NCBI GenBank assembly: GCA_002359825.1 | Contig: DENY01000054.1 | Coordinates: 1,930 to 7,255 of the forward strand | DNA length: 5,326 bases | Direction: 5' to 3' | Source of the DNA: Bacteroidales bacterium UBA2632 | GTDB taxonomy: Bacteria > Bacteroidota > Bacteroidia > Bacteroidales > Dysgonomonadaceae | Shown here: positions 1 to 5,326 of the stretch, piece by piece | How the letters are laid out: every line of letters begins with the position of its first letter | Numbering within the stretch: position 1 is the stretch's first letter | The notes under the pieces: model-generated | Seen by the model: only the letters and a program-made list of their open reading frames with translations | Database searches by the model: none | What the model was told of the DNA's origin: nothing | Translations under genes and position numbers: made by a program

Positions 1-2174
1 GTAAAACCGCTGTTGGTAAAGACGGTGTTGACGGACTTACCCCTCATATTGTTATTGGGCATAATGGCAACTGGTTTATTAATAACATTGATAGCAATGT
101 TTCCGCATTAGGAAAAGATGGAAAAGATGGACTCGACGGTATTAACGGTGTATCTCCTACTCTTGGCTATAATGGCAATTGGTATATTGGTGATTTCGAT
201 ACTGGCGTTCCTGCAAGAGGTGCTAATGGTCTTGATGGTGCTACCCCAGAAATTGGTTCAAATGGTAACTGGTGGATTAATGGTGAAGATTCTGGAATTC
301 CTGCACAAGGTAAAGATGGTGTAGACGGCAATGATGGCACAGATGGTAGCGACGGTAAAGATGGTGTAAATGGAAAAACATCATACGAACTATGGAAAGA
401 AGCTGTAGATGCTGGTGATATGACCAACAAAGATGGCTCTCAATATACTGGCGGTAATAGCTGGGAGGCCTTCTTGAAATGGTTGCAAGGTGGTGATGTA
501 TCTGTACTGCATCAGTATTGGTTATCGCAAGGTAATACAGGCGATTTGCAAGCTTTTATAGAAGCACTATTCGACTGTCATTGTGACGGTGTTACAATAA
601 TAGTATTTGCTCCAAATGATTGTTTGAATTTAGATATTGATAATAATATAGCAACTATACCTAATGCTACATTAACAGTAGGTGCAGAGGTGGGAGCTAA
701 AGTTCAAATAACAGGAGATGGAGTTACTACTCAAGATAAAACTGTAGCAGCAGGAGATAGTGAAGTTAAATTCACAATACCACGCACTGCCGAAGACCAG
801 TTTGTATTGATTACAGTAACACTTCCTGGTGGCGACACATCTGATCAAATTACTAAGAGTGCAAGAATTCCTGCTCTTAAGTTTATTGAGCTTGAGTCTG
901 CTACTATAGTAAAAGTTGAAGGTGAAGAAAAAGATATTGCTACTATAACATTTAAAGAAGAGCCAATAGAGCTTTATATAAATGGAACTTTAGTTTACGA
1001 TCCAGTAAATGGAGTTAAAAACAATTGGGAAGTATCTGCTGATAAGAAAACCTTTACAAAAACTTATACAAGAGCTGCAAGTCCTTATCTGATTACAGTG
1101 AAAAGTATTGGTGATGATAATGGATGTAGCATATTCACGAACTTACTTGAGGTTCCTCAATTAACACCGGTAGAAATTAATGGTGAAATTGAAGTTGACG
1201 TAGGTGAGTGTGATGTAACTCTTACTTTAAAGGGTACTAAAGGAATGACAGTTACTGCTAAGACATCATTTGATAATGCAACTCTTGTTATGAATGAAGG
1301 TCCAGAAGGAGTATATACAGTTAAAGTTCCTCGTAGGTTTACACAATACAGTGTAGCTGTATCAGCAGCTAAAGCTGGAGCTGGAACGGTTAACAAAAAT
1401 ATTCAAATAAATGGTTTGGCTTTATTACCAACTCCATTTACATATAAATTCACGACTGCCAACTCATTAGACCCAATAGTTAAAGGAGAATTTACAAATC
1501 CTAATAGCAAGAACATAGAGATTACATTTAGCCGCAATTTAAGAAATACAGGTTCTGGCAATCCACGTCTTCCTTGGACGGATGGAGCAAATGCTGTAGG
1601 TGATACTAAAACAGTAACTGTACCTGCTAACAGCTCTGTTACGCTTGAGTTTTTAAAAAATGTGGCAGACGACTTCTCTACAGGTAGATATACACTATCC
1701 TTCGAAACTACAAGCTTCTGTGGACTACCATTTAAGAACACTTATAGCGTTCAAAACCAAACTGACTTTAGCCACGGCTTTAGAAAAATAGGTGAAGGTA
1801 ATGCTAATGATGGTAGCGGATATCCTAGTGGTGGAGGAATGGGTGGAAGTAATCCTTATGACCCAGATTATGATGTTCCTACTCTAAGTCCTGGAGAAGA
1901 ATCAACTCATACAATTTTTGAAGTATGGATAACTGATGCTGTACCTCACTCTTACATTCAGTTTTTATTAAATACTAAAGAAGGTTTCCGTTCTATTTGG
2001 GGTGGAAGCAAAAAGGCTGACGAGAATGGCCATATCAGAATCTTAGTAAAGATGAGTAATGAAGATATAGCAATTGCTAATGGAGGAACAGGCGAGATTA
2101 AGCTGTTTAGAGAAAAAACAAGCTCCAATTTCTTCCATACCAAAGAGCTCGTTAATGTTCAACTTCCAGTTTAA
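1..2174 (+). CDS. Collagen-like, Ig-repeat surface protein (5' end outside window)
   Basis: The frame is open from the first full codon (base 3) to the TAA at 2172-2174, giving 723 visible residues. The gene therefore starts upstream, and the ATG at 420 is internal. Order of parts, numbered on the visible fragment: Gly-X-Y triplets with three G-x-NGNW cassettes (about 5-124); a linker starting KTSYELWKEAV, with C192-x-C194 and C207 (125-207); three related Ig-like repeats of about 85-95 residues (206-475), each with an 'R....Y.ITV'-type strand; another beta-rich region (476-590); a Gly/Ser/Tyr hinge (596-625); and a beta-rich C-terminal domain (626-723). The composition, rich in Thr, Val, Asn and Gly with few Cys, fits an exported adhesin or stalk. 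Such collagen-like proteins are known in Bacteroidales, but I cannot name a specific family. The signal peptide would lie outside the window. I see no typical type IX secretion C-terminal signal. The gene is followed after 8 bases by an ompA-type gene, which suggests a shared job at the outer membrane. Function is inferred. Confidence 0.85.
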   Translation, partial: KTAVGKDGVDGLTPHIVIGHNGNWFINNIDSNVSALGKDGKDGLDGINGVSPTLGYNGNWYIGDFDTGVPARGANGLDGATPEIGSNGNWWINGEDSGIPAQGKDGVDGNDGTDGSDGKDGVNGKTSYELWKEAVDAGDMTNKDGSQYTGGNSWEAFLKWLQGGDVSVLHQYWLSQGNTGDLQAFIEALFDCHCDGVTIIVFAPNDCLNLDIDNNIATIPNATLTVGAEVGAKVQITGDGVTTQDKTVAAGDSEVKFTIPRTAEDQFVLITVTLPGGDTSDQITKSARIPALKFIELESATIVKVEGEEKDIATITFKEEPIELYINGTLVYDPVNGVKNNWEVSADKKTFTKTYTRAASPYLITVKSIGDDNGCSIFTNLLEVPQLTPVEINGEIEVDVGECDVTLTLKGTKGMTVTAKTSFDNATLVMNEGPEGVYTVKVPRRFTQYSVAVSAAKAGAGTVNKNIQINGLALLPTPFTYKFTTANSLDPIVKGEFTNPNSKNIEITFSRNLRNTGSGNPRLPWTDGANAVGDTKTVTVPANSSVTLEFLKNVADDFSTGRYTLSFETTSFCGLPFKNTYSVQNQTDFSHGFRKIGEGNANDGSGYPSGGGMGGSNPYDPDYDVPTLSPGEESTHTIFEVWITDAVPHSYIQFLLNTKEGFRSIWGGSKKADENGHIRILVKMSNEDIAIANGGTGEIKLFREKTSSNFFHTKELVNVQLPV
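33..320 (+). repeat. Three G-x-NGNW cassettes in the collagen-like region
   Basis: The coding sequence contains three imperfect copies of a cassette of roughly 28-30 residues with the pattern TP.IG.NGNWWI...D(T/S)G(I/V)PA.G. The NGNW motifs start at visible residues 21, 57 and 87, so the spacing is 36 and then 30 residues (108 and 90 bases). The difference equals two extra Gly-X-Y triplets between copies 1 and 2. Copy 1 is the most diverged: it has NNIDSNVSA where the others have DTGVPA or DSGIPA. From memory, this cassette recurs in collagen-like surface proteins of Bacteroidota and Firmicutes. Confidence 0.8.
309..374 (+). repeat. Gly-X-Y (collagen-like) triplet run
   Basis: Visible residues 103-124 form seven consecutive Gly-X-Y triplets (GKD GVD GND GTD GSD GKD GVN) and end in G-K-T. 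The Y position is almost always Asp, with one Asn, and proline is absent. Shorter runs of the same kind lie at residues 5-11, 37-49 and 73-79. Bacterial collagen-like triple helices are known that lack hydroxyproline and rely on charged residues. Whether this short run trimerises is an inference. Confidence 0.75.
618..1427 (+). other. Three tandem Ig-like beta-sandwich repeats
   Basis: Visible residues 206-291, 292-387 and 388-475 share a pattern: an early A-T-(L/I)-x-V or EIEVDVG strand, a variable middle, a strand of the form PRTAEDQFVLITV / TRAASPYLITV / PRRFTQYSVAV, and a closing I-P-A-L, V-P-Q-L or N-G-L-A-L strand. The alternating hydrophobic pattern fits an Ig-like or fibronectin-like beta sandwich. 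Identity between copies is low, so they are related by pattern, not near-identical. I do not recognise a named family. Confidence 0.55.
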
Positions 2175-2182
2175 AATAATCA

Positions 2183-3391
2183 ATGAAAAATATGAAAAGA
2201 AAGTACTTAATATATAGTATCTTATTTGGCTTTCTTTGTTCTACAGGTATTCTGAGTGCACAAGCTGTGTACTCAGACACCGTAGAAACGGAGGAAAAGA
2301 CCAAGAGAGCGTGGGAGCTGGGCATTGGAGTATCAGTGTTCCAATTCAGCAGAGTAGATTTTACTAACTTCACAAAGTTAGACAATGCGTATAAGATGGA
2401 TCTTCAATTACGCCACAATGTTATTGGAGGTAACTTATACATAGCACGTGAACTTAATCCTCACTTGTATCTTGACTTGCAAGGAACAGTGGGATTTACA
2501 GAGCAATGGATTGATGGTGAAAACAAAATGAAAAACCTTTTCATGGTAGGCCCTGGCCTACAATGGAGATTTGGAGAGTATTTCGGTTCTAAATATATCG
2601 ATCCTTATGCCAGAGTGGGTGTTAGCTACATGAAGAAGAATTTCGACATGAACTACACAGGAATTGAAGGCGACTTACCTACAGAAATGGAGTGGGTGCT
2701 GGAGAATATGAAGAACAAGCATGGTGTTGATAAGCATGACTTGATACCCATATCATTGGGATTAGGTTTAAACACATGGCTGAACGATCGTTTTGGTATC
2801 GGACTTCAAGGAGATTACTTAGTGATGCCTTATAAGGATGTTGCTAATTCAATGCAAGGAACCGTAAGGCTTATGTGGCGTATTGGAGGTAAATCTAAGA
2901 AAGCGCAGCCTATAATTAATTACGTGGATAGAGAAACTATTGTACAAGCTCCCCCTGTAGAGGTTGAGAAAATTGTAGAAGTGCCCGTTCATGTAGCATC
3001 CGAGATGTGTGAACTGTTCAACAATATCTATTTCGATTTTGATAAGGCTACAATAACAAGCGAAAGTCACGAGGTGTTGGATAAGATTGCTGATATTCTT
3101 AAAGGAGATACTTCAAGACGTTATCTAGTTACTGGATATACGGATGCTTGGGGTAGCGAGGAATATAATATCAGTCTATCGAGAAGACGAGTTGGCGCTG
3201 TAGTTCAAGAATTAGAAAACAGAGGCGTACCTACCAATATGATGAAATATAGAGGTGTAGGCAAGAAGGTTTCTTATGCTCCAACCGAAGCTTCAGTAGA
3301 AGTGAGAAGAGGTGACCGCAAGGTTGGAGTTGAAATCATTTCTAATATGGATTATTGGAATTACATTCCAAAGAATGATCAAGATATGTAG
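2183..3391 (+). CDS. OmpA-family outer-membrane protein (barrel plus peptidoglycan-binding domain)
   Basis: A 402-residue protein. Residues 1-28 are a signal peptide: basic MKNMKRK, a hydrophobic core, and a cleavage site near SAQA. Residues about 43-236 show alternating strands ending in aromatic residues and no long hydrophobic helix, as expected for an outer-membrane beta barrel. Residues about 237-275 are a V/E/K/P-rich linker (PPVEVEKIVEVPV). Residues 280-388 match an OmpA C-terminal domain: IYFDFDKATIT, GYTDAWGSEEYN and LSRRR. D321 and R336 fall where family members bind the diaminopimelate of peptidoglycan. The usual NRRV end motif reads DRKV here. A short tail (389-402) follows. The start at 2183 is preceded by A/T-rich sequence with no Shine-Dalgarno motif, as is usual in Bacteroidota; ATG 2192 is a possible alternative. 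The gene begins 8 bases after the collagen-like gene and is followed by a terminator, so it is probably the last gene of that operon. Likely role: an outer-membrane-to-cell-wall tether, perhaps anchoring its neighbour (inference). Confidence 0.92.
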   Translation: MKNMKRKYLIYSILFGFLCSTGILSAQAVYSDTVETEEKTKRAWELGIGVSVFQFSRVDFTNFTKLDNAYKMDLQLRHNVIGGNLYIARELNPHLYLDLQGTVGFTEQWIDGENKMKNLFMVGPGLQWRFGEYFGSKYIDPYARVGVSYMKKNFDMNYTGIEGDLPTEMEWVLENMKNKHGVDKHDLIPISLGLGLNTWLNDRFGIGLQGDYLVMPYKDVANSMQGTVRLMWRIGGKSKKAQPIINYVDRETIVQAPPVEVEKIVEVPVHVASEMCELFNNIYFDFDKATITSESHEVLDKIADILKGDTSRRYLVTGYTDAWGSEEYNISLSRRRVGAVVQELENRGVPTNMMKYRGVGKKVSYAPTEASVEVRRGDRKVGVEIISNMDYWNYIPKNDQDM

Positions 3392-3454
3392 GATGATTGG
3401 TAAAATTTGAAATGATTCTCAAGTAACTTTAGTTATAGAGATATCTATATTAAG

Positions 3455-3494
3455 AAACCCGAAAGAAGAGTGAAATCTTTTTTCGGGTTTTTTT
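3455..3494 (+). terminator. Intrinsic terminator after the OmpA-family gene
   Basis: A 15-bp stem (3455-3469 with 3476-3490) contains a perfect outer 10 bp (AAACCCGAAA / TTTCGGGTTT), one G-U pair, then AAGA/TCTT. It closes on a six-base loop (3470-3475). T residues run to 3494. It lies 63 bases after the OmpA stop codon. The reverse strand lacks an equally good T tract, so it should act mainly on the + strand operon. Confidence 0.9.
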
Positions 3495-3550
3495 ATGTTA
3501 TTTGGAGCAAATATCGGTTCTCCTACTGTTGCAAAGCGAGATAATTATTT

Positions 3551-3569
3551 GCTTATTGCATAAATAAGC
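3551..3569. repeat. Short inverted repeat (hairpin)
   Basis: GCTTATT (3551-3557) and AATAAGC (3563-3569) are perfect 7-bp inverted repeats around a five-base loop. Neither strand has a T tract after the stem, so there is no good case for a terminator. It may be the ragged left edge of the repeat region. Confidence 0.4.
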
Positions 3570-3686
3570 TATAAACTTGAGCCACGTGAAACACTTTACA
3601 TGCTTCTCAACGTTGTTACGGGAGAAAAGTGACAGCTGTAAGTGCATTTCCTCGTGCAAATGGGTTCACATTTGAAACATTTAGTG

Positions 3687-3704
3687 CTTTTGCACGTGCA
3701 AAAG
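3687..3704. repeat. 18-bp perfect palindrome in the array
   Basis: CTTTTGCACGTGCAAAAG is fully self-complementary. It falls in the first half of the third listed unit of the array. Its neighbours keep only part of the symmetry, so the palindrome is specific to this copy. It could be a binding site for a dimeric protein or a cruciform-prone sequence; nothing in the window says which. Confidence 0.75.
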
Positions 3705-3709
3705 GGGAT

Positions 3710-3764
3710 AAAGTTTAAACTTTGGTGCACTTTAGCGTTGAAAAGGGTATAAAGTTTAAACTTT
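3710..3764. repeat. Two copies of a 14-bp perfect palindrome, 41 bases apart
   Basis: AAAGTTTAAACTTT occurs at 3710-3723 and again at 3751-3764. Each copy closes a tandem unit and is preceded by GGGATA or GGGTATA. The other two good units have diverged versions at the same place (CATTTGAAACATTT and AAACCTGCTACTTT), so the palindrome is probably the ancestral unit end. Confidence 0.75.
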
Positions 3765-3837
3765 TAGTGCATTCTAACACTAAATTGGGTATAAACCTGC
3801 TACTTTGCACATAAATCAGTGACAAAATGATATATCA

Positions 3838-5133
3838 TCAAGAAAACAGCCCGACAACTCTCTTCATTTTCTCTTGTATCTCTTCCGTACACAAATTGCC
3901 AATGCTTCCTTGGTGGGTATGATTTACTTCTTTGTTGGAAACAAACTGATTGTTTTGGACCTCCTGCCCTACTTGAATGTAGGCATCACGGAATGTAGTA
4001 CCCTCTAGCACACGTCTATTTACTTCTTCTACCGTAAACAGATAGTCGTATTTGGCATCGTCGAGAATATTTTTGTTGACAGACACCTGTTCCAGCATAA
4101 AACAGGACATTGCCAACAGCTCTCTCAATGTTTCTATCGCTGGAAACAATACTTCTTTCAGCAATTGATAGTCGCGGTGATATCCATGAGGTATGTTTGT
4201 AGTCATCAGTGCCAATTCGTTGGGCAAACTTTGCAATCTGTTGCTGTGTGCACGAATCAATTCCCACACATCTGGGTTCTTCTTATGTGGCATAATGCTC
4301 GAACCTGTTGTTAATTCCTTTGGATAAGAGATGAATGCATAGTTGCCCGAAAGATACTGGCAATTGTCATCTGCCAGCTTGTTCAACGTGAAAGCAATAT
4401 TAGCCATGGCTTGCGCAAGAATGCGCTCAGTCTTTCCGCGTCCCATCTGTGCCGCAATTACATTGTAGTTCATGGTGGCAAAGTTCAACTCTTGTGTTGT
4501 CATATCCCTGTCAATGGGGAAAGAACTTCCATAACCTGCTGCAGAGCCCAATGGATTCTGGTTGGTTACATTCCATGCAGCCACCAAGGTGTGCATATCA
4601 TCAATAAGTGTTTCGGCATAAGCTCCAAACCACAGTCCAAAAGACGAAGGCATGGCAATTTGACCATGCGTATAGCCGGGCAACAAAACATCTTTGTGCG
4701 TTTCGCTCAAACTTTGCAACAAGTCGAACAGAGAAACAACTCCGTCTTTGATACTCAATATCTCATCTTTGAGAAATAGCTTGAGATCTACCAACACTTG
4801 ATCATTGCGTGAACGACCCGAGTGAATCTTCTTGCCAATCTCTCCGAGTTTGTTTATCAACATCGACTCTACCTGTGAGTGGATATCTTCTGCATCATCA
4901 TCCAATGCGAAGTTTCCATTTTCCACTTCTTTCAATATGTTTTGAAGTTCGGCCCGCAACACTTTCTCTTCCTCAGGTTGCATCAATCCAATTTTCGTTA
5001 ACATCTTGATGTGTGCCAACGACCCGATGATATCGTATTTTGCCAATCGCAAATCGAGTTCTCTGTCTTTGCCTACAGTAAAGTTTAAAACAGCCTTATC
5101 GGCATCGAAGCCTTTGTTCCAGATTTTTGACAT
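3838..5133 (-). CDS. argH: Argininosuccinate lyase
   Basis: A 431-residue enzyme of the fumarase/aspartase superfamily. It splits argininosuccinate into arginine and fumarate, the last step of arginine biosynthesis, in the cytoplasm as a homotetramer (family knowledge). Motifs in order: an N-terminal FTVGKDRELDLRLAKYD block; HSGRSRNDQ (104-112); GYTHGQ with the conserved His156; NPLGSAAGYGSSFPIDR (193-209); and the superfamily signature GSSIMPHKKNP (277-287), whose serine pair holds the catalytic base. The C-terminal helical part is intact, including VLEGTTFRDAY and NHTHQGSIGNL. The length is a little under the usual 440-470 residues, but no block is missing. The start is the only sensible one: ATG at 5133, 10 bases after the stop of the upstream deacetylase gene, with no Shine-Dalgarno motif. 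It is likely co-transcribed with that gene from a promoter outside the window. One mild oddity is Gly157 after the catalytic His, where Leu or Met is usual. Confidence 0.97.
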   Translation of the reverse strand: MSKIWNKGFDADKAVLNFTVGKDRELDLRLAKYDIIGSLAHIKMLTKIGLMQPEEEKVLRAELQNILKEVENGNFALDDDAEDIHSQVESMLINKLGEIGKKIHSGRSRNDQVLVDLKLFLKDEILSIKDGVVSLFDLLQSLSETHKDVLLPGYTHGQIAMPSSFGLWFGAYAETLIDDMHTLVAAWNVTNQNPLGSAAGYGSSFPIDRDMTTQELNFATMNYNVIAAQMGRGKTERILAQAMANIAFTLNKLADDNCQYLSGNYAFISYPKELTTGSSIMPHKKNPDVWELIRAHSNRLQSLPNELALMTTNIPHGYHRDYQLLKEVLFPAIETLRELLAMSCFMLEQVSVNKNILDDAKYDYLFTVEEVNRRVLEGTTFRDAYIQVGQEVQNNQFVSNKEVNHTHQGSIGNLCTEEIQEKMKRVVGLFS

Positions 5134-5143
5134 AGTATGTAAT

Positions 5144-5326
5144 TTAAATATTTTCTTCTTTGTAAATTGCAGTTAATTCATCGATGAAGTTGATATATCC
5201 TTCAATCCCCTGCTCCAGTTCTTTGATAAAAACAAATTCATCCGCCTGATGAGAACGCTCCGATTCTCCTGGGCCCATCTTGATGGCAGGACAACTGAGG
5301 CGCATCCAATCGGAAGTGGTGGGCCA
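5144..5326 (-). CDS. argE: M20-family deacetylase, ArgE-type, C-terminal end only
   Basis: The right edge cuts this gene. The last 60 residues are visible and end in TAA (5144-5146 on the + strand). The fragment begins WPTTSDWMRL, continues with PAIKMGPGESERSHQADE, and ends in an amphipathic helix. This is the C-terminal signature of M20 zinc peptidases: the T-S-D segment, the GPG turn, and a conserved metal-ligand His (H26 of the fragment) followed by A-D-E. In this family ArgE removes an acyl group from N-acetylornithine. In Bacteroidetes the related enzyme acts on acylated citrulline, because carbamoylation occurs on the acylated ornithine (established for Bacteroides fragilis). The argH gene 10 bases downstream favours an arginine role over DapE or a general peptidase. 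Substrate cannot be read from this fragment. Confidence 0.82.
   Translation of the reverse strand, partial: WPTTSDWMRLSCPAIKMGPGESERSHQADEFVFIKELEQGIEGYINFIDELTAIYKEENI

Larger units (their letters stand above)
3599..3806. repeat. Degenerate tandem array, unit about 42 bp, five copies
   Basis: Unit boundaries read by eye: 3599-3640 (decayed), 3641-3682, 3683-3723, 3724-3765 and 3766-3806. Ungapped position-by-position comparison over the first 41 positions gives 30, 32 and 27 matches for the three neighbouring pairs of the four good copies. The decayed first copy matches the 3724 copy at 23 of 42. Shared core: GTGC at unit positions 2-5, a variable middle, GGG at 22-24, then (T)ATAAAG and an ending close to AAACTTT. 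Sequence before 3599 (near 3583-3597, CACGTGAAACACTTT) resembles the end of a unit, so one more decayed copy may exist. There is no spacer between units and no reading frame is kept. From memory, GTGCA/AAAAGGG-rich intergenic tracts occur in Prevotella genomes; this is unverified. Confidence 0.8.
3392..3837. other. Convergent intergenic region with terminator and repeat array
   Basis: This 446-base stretch separates the rightward OmpA-family gene from leftward argH. I see no protein gene here. It holds the intrinsic terminator, a small hairpin (3551-3569) and the degenerate tandem array (3599-3806). A 7-bp inverted repeat (TTTAGTG at 3763-3769, CACTAAA at 3778-3784, 8-base loop) is the first clear hairpin downstream of the argH stop on the minus strand. 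It has no T tract, so it is at best a weak terminator or mRNA-end structure for argH. Confidence 0.8.

Noticed and set aside
420..422. ATG at 420 as the start of the surface protein gene
   Set aside because: The same frame is open and clearly coding (collagen triplets and NGNW cassettes) all the way to the left edge, so this methionine is internal.
3308..3316. R-G-D tripeptide in the OmpA-family protein (residues 376-378), suggesting integrin binding
   Set aside because: It lies in the periplasmic peptidoglycan-binding domain, not on the cell surface, and is most likely coincidence.
3495..3563. A 22-codon open frame on the + strand just after the terminator
   Set aside because: It starts at the end of the terminator T tract, has no recognisable peptide features and no promoter, and is short enough to be chance.
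3641..3806. The tandem array as a CRISPR
   Set aside because: The similarity runs through the whole 41-42 bp unit with no unique spacers, repeats are imperfect, and no cas gene is present.
3785..3807. Bacteroidota-type promoter (TTGG ... TACTTTG) on the + strand
   Set aside because: The -7-like element is one base short of TAnnTTTG, the spacing to the upstream element is too short, and no gene follows on that strand.
3827..3838. Perfect palindrome ATGATATATCAT overlapping the end of argH
   Set aside because: It is pure alternating AT-rich sequence, leaves only a 4-bp RNA stem, and is not part of the tandem unit.
4411..4779. Antisense open frame inside argH
   Set aside because: It lies opposite the well-conserved catalytic part of ArgH, and its translation is rich in scattered Cys, His and Arg with no recognisable domain, so it is a by-product of argH codon use.

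Overview
The window looks like chromosome from a member of the Bacteroidota, most likely the order Bacteroidales (Prevotella or Bacteroides relatives). The evidence is moderate-to-low GC, start codons preceded by A/T-rich sequence with no Shine-Dalgarno motif, a collagen-like surface protein built from G-x-NGNW repeats, an OmpA-type barrel protein with a VEK-rich linker, and an argE-type deacetylase gene next to argH. This assignment rests on motif recognition only.

Layout. Bases 1-2174 (+) hold the 3' part of a large surface protein gene. Its frame is open to the left edge, so the true start lies outside. The visible 723 residues run through collagen-like Gly-X-Y triplets alternating with NGNW cassettes, a conserved linker with a C-x-C pair, at least three related Ig-like repeats, a further beta-rich region, a Gly/Tyr-rich hinge and a C-terminal beta-rich domain. 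Eight bases later comes a complete gene for an outer-membrane OmpA-family protein (2183-3391, +), followed by a strong intrinsic terminator (3455-3494). These two genes look like one transcription unit: a stalk-like surface protein plus a peptidoglycan-tethered barrel.

Bases 3392-3837 lie between convergent genes. After the terminator they hold a previously unlabelled array: four clear copies and at least one decayed copy of a unit of about 42 bp (3599-3806). It contains an 18-bp perfect palindrome and two copies of a 14-bp perfect palindrome.

Bases 3838-5133 (-) encode a complete argininosuccinate lyase (ArgH). Ten bases upstream of it, 5144-5326 (-) encodes the last 60 residues of an M20-family deacetylase, probably the ArgE-type enzyme that makes citrulline or ornithine from an acylated precursor. 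Together they supply the late steps of arginine biosynthesis, and their promoter lies beyond the right edge.

The points most worth a second look are the 42-bp repeat array and the collagen-like/OmpA gene pair. No RNA gene, CRISPR array, insertion sequence or phage gene was seen.
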